Shown here in pieces: positions 1-6,180 of a stretch of DNA of 6,180 nucleotides (positions are counted from its first letter, which is position 1; every line of letters begins with the position of its first letter). The stretch comes from Sphingobacteriia bacterium. Its GTDB lineage: Bacteria; Bacteroidota; Bacteroidia; UBA7662. The position numbers and the translations under genes are program-made. The notes under the pieces were generated by a model. It was given only the letters and a program-made list of their open reading frames with translations, made no database searches and was not told the DNA's origin. The stretch is taken from NCBI GenBank assembly GCA_009926245.1, contig RFPG01000081.1, positions 1 through 6,180 of the forward strand, read 5' to 3'.

Positions 1-972
1 TATGTACCCGTTGGGGCCGAAGAGCCCAAAGCAGCAGCCGAAAACCCCGAATTGCTCGCGCAGTTTGAAGCCCGCATTGCCCGCGGTGAGAAAATCGAAC
101 CCCGGGATTGGATGCCTGCGGCCTACCGCAAGCAATTGATCCGCATGATTGAACAACATGCCCATTCCGAGATCATTGGGGCCCTTCCCGAAGGGACCTG
201 GATCACCAGGGCCCCCGGGTTCCGCCGCAAATTGGCCTTGATGGCCAAGGTTCAGGACGAGGTAGGGCATGCCCAGTTGCTGTATTCCGCCGCTGAAACC
301 CTGGGCAAAAGCCGCGAAGAGATGATCAACGATCTGATTAACGGCAAATCCAAGTATTCCAATGTGTTCAATTACCCGGCCGAAACCTGGGCCGACGTGG
401 CGGTTATAGGCTTTTTGATTGACGCCGCCGCCATTGTGAATCAGGTGGCCAATTCCAAGGGATCCTACGGTCCCTACTGCCGGGCCTTGGAACGGATTTG
501 TTATGAAGAGAGTTTTCACCTCAAGCAAGGTCACTCGGTTTTTGTTTGGTTGGCAACGGGAACGCCCATGCAGCGGGATATGTTACAACAAGCCTTGAAC
601 CGCTGGTGGGAGCCTATCATGCATTTTTTTGGGCCTTCCGACAAAATGTCCCAGCACACCGAAACCTTGATGCGCTGGAAGGTCAAAATGGCGACCAACG
701 ATGTGATGCGTCAGCAGTTTCTTAACATGTATGTTCCCAAGATTTGGGAGCTAGGACTCAGCCTGCCGGACCCCCAACTGCGCAAAGATGAAACCACGGG
801 CGAATGGCTGTTTACCGAACCCAACTGGGATACTTTTTTCAAAGTCATTAACGGGGATGGACCCTGCAACCGAGAGCGTTTGGCAGTCCGCAAAGTGGCC
901 GAAGAGCGAGGGGCCTGGGTCCGTGCGGCTTTGAGCCGCGCCGATGCCCGTTTTGTAACCCCATTGGCCTAA
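1..972 (+). CDS. paaA: Phenylacetyl-CoA 1,2-epoxidase catalytic subunit PaaA (5' end outside window)
   Basis: PaaA is the catalytic diiron subunit of the multicomponent oxygenase that epoxidises the ring of phenylacetyl-CoA. The reading frame is open from base 1 (17 codons before the Leu codon at 52), so the true start is upstream; that TTG codes an internal Leu. Numbering from it, the diiron pattern known from E. coli PaaA is intact: E40 in HSEIIG, K66, E70 and H73 in [10 protein letters not shown]124 in FLIDAAA, and E153 and H156 in YEESFH. These line up with E. coli E42, K68, E72, H75, D126, E155 and H158, as I recall them. The block EPRDWMP and the C-terminal part ([12 protein letters not shown]) also match the family. 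The length, about 306 residues beyond that Leu, fits the roughly 310-residue E. coli protein, so the lost part is a short N-terminal extension. paaB follows after 10 bases. Catalytically competent by motif; family assignment is near certain. Confidence 0.96.
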   Translation, partial: YVPVGAEEPKAAAENPELLAQFEARIARGEKIEPRDWMPAAYRKQLIRMIEQHAHSEIIGALPEGTWITRAPGFRRKLALMAKVQDEVGHAQLLYSAAETLGKSREEMINDLINGKSKYSNVFNYPAETWADVAVIGFLIDAAAIVNQVANSKGSYGPYCRALERICYEESFHLKQGHSVFVWLATGTPMQRDMLQQALNRWWEPIMHFFGPSDKMSQHTETLMRWKVKMATNDVMRQQFLNMYVPKIWELGLSLPDPQLRKDETTGEWLFTEPNWDTFFKVINGDGPCNRERLAVRKVAEERGAWVRAALSRADARFVTPLA

Positions 973-982
973 AACATTCCAG

Positions 983-1363
983 ATGCCTATTCTTTCCCTT
1001 GATCCTCGGGTGAACCGCTTGCAGGCCGAACAGGTATCGGCCGAACAGGGCCCTGTTTTGGCCCCAGGTGATCATTGGCCCAGTTACCAGGTTTTTCACC
1101 AGCGGCGACGGGGCGAAAAGCATAGCAGTGTTGGGATTGTCCATGCGCCCAGTTCCGAGATGGCCATGGCGCTGGCCAAGGAACAATTCGGTCGTCGTGG
1201 AGAAACCTCCAATCTTTGGGTGGTCTGCTCGGCCGATGTTTTGGAAATGGATTATGCCGACGAGGATGTTTTTCGTACCACACCTTCCAAATCCTATCGG
1301 GACCCGGCCGGGTACAAAGTGAATGACAAAATCGACGCTTACAAAGCCAAAAACCAAGGTTAA
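983..1363 (+). CDS. paaB: Phenylacetyl-CoA epoxidase subunit PaaB
   Basis: PaaB is the small non-catalytic subunit that bridges PaaAC heterodimers into the larger epoxidase assembly. The 126-residue product has the PaaB core from about residue 32 to 112: WPSYQVFHQ (E. coli WPLYEVF), SVGIVHAP (49-56), RRGETSNLWVV (71-81) and YRDPAGYKV (105-113). It is longer than the 95-residue E. coli protein because of about 30 residues before the core (LDPRVNRL near the start) and a basic tail ending KAKNQG. I recall a similar extension in Bacteroidota homologues. The ATG at 983 is the first in frame and sits 10 bases after the paaA stop with no Shine-Dalgarno, as is common in this phylum. It is probably cotranscribed with paaA and paaC. 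It has no metal ligands or membrane segment. Confidence 0.95.
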   Translation: MPILSLDPRVNRLQAEQVSAEQGPVLAPGDHWPSYQVFHQRRRGEKHSSVGIVHAPSSEMAMALAKEQFGRRGETSNLWVVCSADVLEMDYADEDVFRTTPSKSYRDPAGYKVNDKIDAYKAKNQG

Positions 1364-1369
1364 TCCGCC

Positions 1370-1373
1370 AGGA
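1370..1373 (+). promoter_or_regulatory. Weak Shine-Dalgarno-like AGGA before paaC
   Basis: AGGA lies 7 bases before the ATG at 1381. It supports that start over the in-frame ATG three codons later (1390). The other starts in the window lack such a motif, and Shine-Dalgarno use is generally weak in Bacteroidota, so this could be chance. Confidence 0.35.
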
Positions 1374-1380
1374 AACCCTC

Positions 1381-2190
1381 ATGCCAACCATGTCGAACTC
1401 CCAACCCTTTCCCTCCGGCCCTCTGGCCCGTTATCTCCTCCAAATTGCCGATGATCAGCTTATTATGGGTCATCGAAATTCCGAATGGACCGGTTTGGGT
1501 CCCATCCTGGAGGAGGATATTGCCTTCTCCTCGGTCGCCCAGGATCAGGTAGGTCATGCGTTGGCCTTTTACGAATATTTACAAGCCGAATGCGGTGCCG
1601 ATCATCCAGACCAAACCGCTTTTAATCGCCCCGAAAATCAAATGTTATGCAATGGTTTGGTGGAGCAGCCTATTGGGGATTACGCTTTTAGTTTGGTTAG
1701 GCATTGGTGTTACGATCACGCCGTACGATTGCGTTACGAGTCTCTTTCGGGGATTCCAAACCAAACGCTTCAGTCCATCGCTGTGAAACTCCGGGGCGAG
1801 GTCAAATACCATACCTTTCATGCCGATACTTGGATGAAGTCCTTGTTGGAGGGCAGCGAAGAAAGCCGACTGCGAATGTTGGCTGCTATCAAGGAGGTTT
1901 GGCCTTTGGCCTTGGGTATGTTTGAATCTTGGGTCGGGGAAGAAGATTGGTTGGTTGAATTGGCGGGCAACGGCCAGGGTTGGTACCCCGGCGAGGCCGC
2001 CCTACGCTTGCAATGGCAGGAACAGGCCCTTCGATCCCTTCAGACCTGGGGGGTTGATGTTGAGAAACTGGGATTGGAGAAGATGGAACCTGTTTTGGGG
2101 GGCCGTCAAGGATATCACACGGTGCACTTGGCCCCTCTTTTGGAAGAAATGACGGCGGTCTTTCGCCTGGATCCCCAAGCAGAATGGTAA
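1381..2190 (+). CDS. paaC: Phenylacetyl-CoA epoxidase structural subunit PaaC
   Basis: PaaC is the ferritin-like partner that pairs with PaaA; in characterised systems it lacks a working metal centre. The product has 269 residues against 248 in E. coli, with the extra length mainly at the N terminus. Diagnostic matches are SEWTG (34-38), LVEQPIGDY (93-101; E. coli LVEQPNGNF), WCYDHAV (109-115), GEVKYH (139-144) and the C-terminal GRQGYHTVHLAPLLEEM block (241-257; E. coli GLHTEHLGPMLAEM). Aligned by eye to PaaA, ligand positions E35, H59, D112 and H144 are kept, but the second and fifth (E in PaaA) are Q56 and V141, and the bridging Lys is Val. A catalytic role is therefore unlikely. Two in-frame ATGs (1381, 1390) are possible; I chose the first because it has the better upstream motif. 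Its last 7 bases overlap paaD. Confidence 0.94.
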   Translation: MPTMSNSQPFPSGPLARYLLQIADDQLIMGHRNSEWTGLGPILEEDIAFSSVAQDQVGHALAFYEYLQAECGADHPDQTAFNRPENQMLCNGLVEQPIGDYAFSLVRHWCYDHAVRLRYESLSGIPNQTLQSIAVKLRGEVKYHTFHADTWMKSLLEGSEESRLRMLAAIKEVWPLALGMFESWVGEEDWLVELAGNGQGWYPGEAALRLQWQEQALRSLQTWGVDVEKLGLEKMEPVLGGRQGYHTVHLAPLLEEMTAVFRLDPQAEW

Positions 2191-2744
2191 CCCCAACCGA
2201 ATCCGCCGACCTCAAGGAATCCAACCTGAAGGGGAATATCCCCGATGGTTTAACGCCTGATCTGCTTCGCTATTGGGAAGTCCTGGACCAGGTGCCTGAT
2301 CCTGAAATCCCTGCGATATCGGTGGTGGATCTGGGCATTGTGACCCGTCTGACGGTGGGCGATGGGGGCGTCGTACAGGTGGTTTTGACACCCACCTTTG
2401 CCGGTTGTCCGGCCCTCAAGTGGATGGAGAAAACCGTGCGAGAAGCGTTGCTGGAAGCCGGTGCACCGGAGGTTGAAGTCCAAACCACCTTTGAAAACCC
2501 TTGGACCTCCGATCGGATTAGTGAAGTGGGTCGCGAGAAGATTCGGAATTTTGGGCTGGCGCCTCCACCGCGACGTCGTCCCGGATGCGTTGGCCCCGAT
2601 TTGGAAGCCTTGGCCCATGCCGCCTGTCCCCGTTGCGGATCAGAGAACACTTCCATGAAATCCCCTTTTGGCCCAACCCTTTGTCGCTCATTGCATTATT
2701 GCTTTGATTGCCTGGAGGCCTTTGAACAATTCAAACCGCTTTGA
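2184..2744 (+). CDS. paaD: Phenylacetate degradation protein PaaD (MIP18/DUF59 plus zinc-ribbon-like tail)
   Basis: PaaD is needed for phenylacetyl-CoA epoxidase function in vivo and is thought to act in maturation of iron or iron-sulfur centres, by analogy with MIP18/SufT proteins; its exact reaction is not established. The 186-residue product has the DUF59 domain at about residues 28-115, with DPEIP (39-43), VVDLGIV (47-53) and GCPA with C75 (74-77), the likely metal or cluster-related cysteine. The C-terminal module has CPRC (148-151), C167 and CFDC (173-176), a zinc-ribbon arrangement matching E. coli PaaD (CPRC and CDSC). About 25 residues before the domain are extra relative to E. coli. 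The ATG overlaps the paaC stop region by 7 bases in another frame, suggesting translational coupling. No obvious terminator follows the TGA. Confidence 0.94.
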   Translation: MVTPTESADLKESNLKGNIPDGLTPDLLRYWEVLDQVPDPEIPAISVVDLGIVTRLTVGDGGVVQVVLTPTFAGCPALKWMEKTVREALLEAGAPEVEVQTTFENPWTSDRISEVGREKIRNFGLAPPPRRRPGCVGPDLEALAHAACPRCGSENTSMKSPFGPTLCRSLHYCFDCLEAFEQFKPL

Positions 2745-2751
2745 TTTTACC

Positions 2752-2780
2752 TTTGGTCCAACCGAGTTTCACCTTATAAT
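2752..2780 (+). promoter_or_regulatory. Candidate promoter for the acyl-CoA dehydrogenase gene
   Basis: In the 69-base AT-rich gap after paaD there is a perfect TATAAT at 2775-2780. TTTGGT at 2752-2757 lies 17 bases upstream. The TTTG at 2752-2755 also suits the -33 element of Bacteroidota promoters, followed 21 bases later by TAATccTTTC, an imperfect form of the TAnnTTTG -7 box. Transcription would start near 2787, giving a leader of about 25-30 bases. This suggests the dehydrogenase can be expressed separately from the paa genes, although read-through is possible since no terminator intervenes. Motif-based inference only. Confidence 0.4.
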
Positions 2781-2813
2781 CCTTTCAATCTTACCCTTAA
2801 TTATTCGTTTTTT

Positions 2814-3956
2814 ATGTTATTTGAATTATCCGAAGAACACCAAATGATTCGCCAGGCTGCCCGTGATTTTGCGCAGCAGGAACTTTTACCCGGTGTTATC
2901 GAACGAGACAACAAGCAGGAATTCCCCGCGGCCCAAATTGCCCAAATGGGTGAGTTGGGATTCATGGGTATGATGGTGAGCCCCCAATACGGGGGGGGAG
3001 GAATGGATACGGTATCCTATGTTTTGGCCATGGAAGAAATTTCCAAAGTGGATGCCTCCGCTTCGGTTTGCATGTCGGTGAACAATTCATTGGTTTGTTG
3101 GGGATTGGAATCTTTTGGTTCCGAAGAGCTCAAGCAACTTTATTTGCCAGCCCTTGCCTCCGGTCAAAAGATCGGCGCCTTTTGTTTATCGGAACCCGAG
3201 GCCGGATCGGATGCGACATCGCAGCGTACCACCGCCCTGGACCAGGGTGATCATTATTTGCTCAACGGTACCAAAAACTGGATTACCAATGGAAATTCCG
3301 CATCCTACTACATTGTGATCGCCCAGACCGATGTGGCCAAAGGCCACAAAGGCATCAACGCTTTTTTGGTGGAGAAAGCCTGGGCAGGGGTGCAGGTCGG
3401 CAAGAAGGAAGACAAAATGGGCATCCGCGGTAGCGATACCCACAGCATCATGTTCACGGATGTTAAAGTCCCCAAAACGCATCGGATTGGAGAGGATGGA
3501 TTCGGTTTCAAGTTTGCCATGAAAGTATTATCCGGCGGCCGCATTGGCATTGCCGCCCAGGCCCTGGGGATTGCCAGTGGCGCCATGGAGCTCAGCGTCA
3601 AATATGCCAAAGAACGCAAGGCCTTTGGAACCGAGATTATGAATCATCAAGCCATTCAGTTCAAACTTGCTGATATGGCTACAGAGATTGAGGCCGCCCG
3701 CATGCTTTGCCTCAAAGCGGCATGGCTCAAGGACCAACATTTGAATTACGATATTGCCTCCGCACAAGCCAAGTTATTTGCCTCGACCGTTGCGATGAAG
3801 GTGACCACCGAAGCAGTCCAAGTCCACGGAGGGTACGGTTACGTGAAGGAATACCACGTCGAACGAATGATGCGCGATGCCAAAATCACCCAGATCTACG
3901 AAGGGACCTCGGAGGTTCAGCGGATTGTGATATCCCGGGATTTGATTCGGGGGTAA
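2814..3956 (+). CDS. Acyl-CoA dehydrogenase, short-chain (butyryl-CoA) type
   Basis: This FAD enzyme introduces the alpha,beta double bond into acyl-CoA esters and passes electrons to electron-transfer flavoprotein; it acts in the cytoplasm. The 380 residues match the usual family length of about 380. The N-terminal helical domain (1-115) carries the Bacteroidota-like QYGGGGMDTVSYVLAMEE segment (58-75). Family signature 1 is CLSEPEAGSDATS (124-136) and signature 2 spans 336-355 (QVHGGYGY...RMMRD). ERKAFG (267-272) holds the conserved FAD-contacting Arg. The catalytic base is E363 in IYEGTSE, the position used by short- and medium-chain enzymes rather than the isovaleryl type. Chain length cannot be fixed from sequence; short-chain or a short branched substrate is most likely. 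The ATG at 2814 is the first in frame, preceded by a T-rich stretch without a Shine-Dalgarno. It follows paaD but is not a recognised step of phenylacetate catabolism. Confidence 0.94.
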   Translation: MLFELSEEHQMIRQAARDFAQQELLPGVIERDNKQEFPAAQIAQMGELGFMGMMVSPQYGGGGMDTVSYVLAMEEISKVDASASVCMSVNNSLVCWGLESFGSEELKQLYLPALASGQKIGAFCLSEPEAGSDATSQRTTALDQGDHYLLNGTKNWITNGNSASYYIVIAQTDVAKGHKGINAFLVEKAWAGVQVGKKEDKMGIRGSDTHSIMFTDVKVPKTHRIGEDGFGFKFAMKVLSGGRIGIAAQALGIASGAMELSVKYAKERKAFGTEIMNHQAIQFKLADMATEIEAARMLCLKAAWLKDQHLNYDIASAQAKLFASTVAMKVTTEAVQVHGGYGYVKEYHVERMMRDAKITQIYEGTSEVQRIVISRDLIRG

Positions 3957-3973
3957 TCCAGTATCCTTGGGTT

Positions 3974-6088
3974 TTAATTGACCACCGGGAGGGTGGCGTA
4001 TTCACGCCCAAATTCCATCATTTGTTCTACAAAATTGTCGGGGTATTCCACCTTGACGTCTTTGATTTTGCCTTGGACCATGACGGGGACCAAACGGGGC
4101 TGGATAAAGCCCGAATAGGGCTTGGATTGAATGGATTCAAAACGCTTTTTGACTTCTGCAACCAGCGCTTGCTCCACCTTGACACCGTAGGTTTCAACCA
4201 GGGCTTGACCGGCCTTAAAATCGCCTTCGCTTTTGATGCGTTGGATTTCCCGTAACAATTGACCAAAGAGGTCCCGAAGAGCATTGTAATCGTTGACCAC
4301 AAAATAGGTTTTGCCATCCCGCTGCTTGCGTTCGATGACCTTGTTGGCCAGTCCTTTTTGGTAAGCCCAGGCGGCGTTGAGCTGGCGATTGCGCATGTGC
4401 GATTCTTCGAGATTCTCACCGGGCTCCAGGCGGCGCAATTGGAGCATGAGTCCGTTGCGAATGTATCCGTCGTACTCGGCTTTGCCCACTTCGAGGCTGG
4501 GCATGACGCCAAGTTCGATGAGCTTGGGGTCCATGATATAGTACAAGGCGACCAGGTCGGCCCGGGCTTCCTCGAGGGTGGAAGCGTATTGCTTGAGGGT
4601 TTCTTTGGGGGTTCCGATGCCGGGGTTGAGCTGGCCGGATGCGTGGCCGATGACCTCGTGGAGGTCGGTATGCAGATCCCCAGCGAGTGGGCCAAATTTC
4701 TTGGAACGATCAATTTCGGCTTGGTCCCAAGCAAATTCCTGAATGGAACTACCTTTGGCTCCCATTTCGTTGTATGCGTAGACAATGTTACCGAGAGCCA
4801 CCGATTTGGAGCCGTGCATTTTTCGGATCCAATCCGCGTTGGGGAGGTTGATGCCAATGGGAGTGGAGGGAGAGGCATCTCCGGCTTCTTGGACGACGGT
4901 AATCACTTTGGCGGATATGCCGGTCACCTTGGCTTTCTTGTGTTCTGCAAGAATAGGGGACTGGTCTTCAAACCATTGGGCCTGGTCGCCAATCGCCTTA
5001 ATTCTTTTGGTGGCTTCCATGTCACGGAACGATACAACGGATTCGTAGGAGGCCCGCATTCCCAGTGGGTCGCCGTAAACTTCAATAAAACCGTTCACCA
5101 CATCAATCATGGATTCGGTATCCTGAACCCAAGCAATATTATACGCATCCCATGTTTTGAGGTCGCCTGTTTTGTAGTATTCTACCAATAGCTCCAAGGC
5201 TTTCTTTTGCTTGGGATTCTCAGCGACGGTGATGGCTTTTTGAAGCCAAAACACAATTTGATCAATGGCCTGACCGTACAAACCGCCTGATTTCCAAGGA
5301 ATTTCGGTCACTTTTCCATTGACCTTGGTCAGGCGTGAATTAAGGCCAAACCAAACCGGGGTTGTATCGGCTGGGTTTTTGAGGGGCTTGTAATAGGCTT
5401 CCACTTCTTTTTGGGTGACCCCGCTGTAAAAGTTATTGGCCGAACCCTGCACCAGATCGATTCCGGATTCCTGATTGACCCGCTTGGCGTCGATTTTGGG
5501 ATCGAAGAGGATGGGTTGAAGGAAGGCCGCCAATTGGGCAGGGTTGGAGCAGGAGGGGGTTACGGGGAAAGTGGCTTTGGGACAACCTTGGATCAAGGCA
5601 CTCCAATAAGCCGTGTCGAATTCAGGGATTAATTTGCGGGTGCTGTAATGGTGGTGGATACCGTTGCTAAACCATACTCTTTTGGCATAGACCATGAATT
5701 GTTCCCAGCGCGGGTCTTTGCGGTCCCCTTCGTAGTGCTCAACAATATTTTCGATGGTTTTGCGGATCAAAAGGTTGTGTCGGTAATTCTGATCCCAAAT
5801 GATATCGTGGCCGGAGCGAGCGGCTTGGCTGAGGTAATACAGCAGTTCCTTTTGTTGGAGGGTTAGGTTTTCAAAACCAGGAATCCGGTAACGCAGAACC
5901 TGCAGGTCGGCAAATTGGTCTGCCAGGACCTGGAATTCGGCTTGGGGTTCGGATGGGGTATCCGAGGGGCGATTTTGGCAAGCTTGGAGCATAATCGAAG
6001 CGAAGAATAGGCCCATAAGGGTGAAGAAGCGAGGGCGCTGTGCAAGGAGAGGGTTGAATTTCATAGGAAAAGGGCGGTTGGAGGGCAT
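3974..6088 (-). CDS. Dipeptidyl peptidase III-like zinc metallopeptidase (M49), predicted lipoprotein
   Basis: DPP III removes dipeptides from the N terminus of short peptides using one zinc ion. The 704-residue product contains HEVIGH (477-482; zinc ligands H477 and H482, catalytic E478), and EEARAD (506-511) supplies the third ligand E507. The 30-residue spacing between first and third ligand resembles bacterial enzymes rather than the longer human spacing. Other matches to human DPP III are W320 and Y338 in the FIEVYGDP region (human W300, Y318), N414 and N417 in GINLPN (human N391, N394), and H564 in SHMRNR (human H568). NNFYSG (218-223) belongs to the N-terminal lobe. A signal peptide ending at C37 predicts export and lipid anchoring. 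The longest frame is given; Met9 (6064) is an equally good or better start because it begins MKFN just before the signal. The gene converges on the dehydrogenase with 17 bases between stops. The likely role is periplasmic or surface peptide scavenging; the substrate is unknown. Confidence 0.9.
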   Translation of the reverse strand: MPSNRPFPMKFNPLLAQRPRFFTLMGLFFASIMLQACQNRPSDTPSEPQAEFQVLADQFADLQVLRYRIPGFENLTLQQKELLYYLSQAARSGHDIIWDQNYRHNLLIRKTIENIVEHYEGDRKDPRWEQFMVYAKRVWFSNGIHHHYSTRKLIPEFDTAYWSALIQGCPKATFPVTPSCSNPAQLAAFLQPILFDPKIDAKRVNQESGIDLVQGSANNFYSGVTQKEVEAYYKPLKNPADTTPVWFGLNSRLTKVNGKVTEIPWKSGGLYGQAIDQIVFWLQKAITVAENPKQKKALELLVEYYKTGDLKTWDAYNIAWVQDTESMIDVVNGFIEVYGDPLGMRASYESVVSFRDMEATKRIKAIGDQAQWFEDQSPILAEHKKAKVTGISAKVITVVQEAGDASPSTPIGINLPNADWIRKMHGSKSVALGNIVYAYNEMGAKGSSIQEFAWDQAEIDRSKKFGPLAGDLHTDLHEVIGHASGQLNPGIGTPKETLKQYASTLEEARADLVALYYIMDPKLIELGVMPSLEVGKAEYDGYIRNGLMLQLRRLEPGENLEESHMRNRQLNAAWAYQKGLANKVIERKQRDGKTYFVVNDYNALRDLFGQLLREIQRIKSEGDFKAGQALVETYGVKVEQALVAEVKKRFESIQSKPYSGFIQPRLVPVMVQGKIKDVKVEYPDNFVEQMMEFGREYATLPVVN
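5978..6088 (-). other. Lipoprotein signal peptide of the DPP III-like protein
   Basis: Residues 1-37 show a basic n-region (K10, R18, R20), a hydrophobic core FFTLMGLFFASIML (21-34) and a lipobox-like LQAC with Cys37 as the predicted lipidated residue. Gln at -2 is less usual than Ser, Thr or Ala but is tolerated in Bacteroidota. From Met9 the signal would be 28 residues long, a typical length. After the Cys the sequence QNRPSDTPSEPQ is a Pro/Ser-rich linker. It lacks the acidic cluster immediately after Cys that directs surface export in some Bacteroidota, so the periplasmic face is slightly favoured. Confidence 0.75.
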
Positions 6089-6180
6089 TGGGCAGGGACT
6101 AGGTGGCCCTTTGGTGAGGTTTTGGATTAATTTCTATCAGACGAATTTAGGGGGTGGTTTTGCAATTAGTTTTGCCAGGA
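6089..6180 (-). promoter_or_regulatory. Upstream region of the DPP III-like gene
   Basis: No coding region is evident in these 92 bases, which run to the window edge. Read on the minus strand, GCAAAAC occurs twice (6169-6175 and 6157-6163) with 12-base periodicity. It is followed after 7 bases by TAAATTCG (6142-6149), one mismatch from the Bacteroidota TAnnTTTG -7 box. No matching -33 TTTG is seen at the right distance, so the promoter call is weak. The leader from there to the first ATG would be about 50 bases. Confidence 0.3.

Noticed and set aside
52..54. TTG as a start codon for paaA
   Set aside because: The frame is open back to base 1, and the family in this phylum usually extends further upstream; the Leu is internal.
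848..1357. 169-codon minus-strand frame antisense to paaA and paaB
   Set aside because: It overlaps two firmly identified genes and has no domain-like pattern.
2745..2813. Terminator after paaD
   Set aside because: No inverted repeat with a T-tract could be found in this gap; the T-run before the ATG at 2814 has no stem.
3982..3996. CCACC-GGGAG-GGTGG hairpin near the convergent stops, considered as a terminator
   Set aside because: The stem is only 5 base pairs, no T-run follows it on either strand, and it lies within the coding end of the peptidase gene.
3707..4255. 182-codon + strand frame spanning the end of the dehydrogenase and the end of the peptidase gene
   Set aside because: It crosses two convergent genes in non-coding frames and resembles no protein family.
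4259..5191. 310-codon open frame on the + strand, antisense to the DPP III-like gene
   Set aside because: It lies wholly inside a gene with clear M49 motifs, has no recognisable family features and shows the Gly/Phe/Val-rich composition of a complementary-strand shadow.
1..6180. A previously undescribed multi-gene system
   Set aside because: All five larger genes and the small paaB belong to known families, and no mobile, defence, CRISPR or RNA element is visible.

Overview
This window reads as an ordinary chromosomal segment of an aerobic member of the Bacteroidota. G+C looks close to half by eye. The lineage call rests on three things: the protein flavour (an N-terminally extended PaaB, a PaaA running upstream of the usual start, and a short-chain-type acyl-CoA dehydrogenase whose wording I associate with this phylum); mostly absent Shine-Dalgarno sequences; and a lipoprotein form of dipeptidyl peptidase III. 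The genus cannot be read from it.

Layout. Positions 1-2744 (+ strand) hold a tight run of four genes, paaA (its 5' end lies outside the window), paaB, paaC and paaD. They encode most of the phenylacetyl-CoA 1,2-epoxidase system. Gaps are 10 and 17 bases, and paaC and paaD overlap by 7 bases, so one transcript is likely. The reductase gene paaE and the later pathway genes (paaG, paaZ, paaJ, paaH, paaK) are not in the window. After a 69-base AT-rich gap with a plausible promoter comes an acyl-CoA dehydrogenase gene (2814-3956, +). Convergent to it, with only 17 bases between the stop codons, a large gene (3974-6088, -) encodes a zinc-dependent dipeptidyl peptidase III of family M49. It carries a lipoprotein signal peptide, so it probably acts in the cell envelope. 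The last 92 bases are its upstream region.

How the genes work together. PaaA (catalytic diiron oxygenase), PaaC (structural partner) and PaaB (small bridging subunit) form the core that converts phenylacetyl-CoA to its ring-1,2-epoxide. PaaD is thought to help mature the iron centres. The acyl-CoA dehydrogenase is a general fatty-acid or amino-acid beta-oxidation enzyme; it shares acyl-CoA metabolism with the paa genes but is not a known step of that pathway. The peptidase is a separate peptide-scavenging function on the opposite strand.

I found no RNA genes, mobile elements, CRISPR arrays, broken genes or defence system. No undescribed system is evident. The most useful second looks are the envelope form of DPP III with a lone cysteine pair, the partly retained metal-ligand pattern of PaaC, and a short direct repeat upstream of the peptidase.
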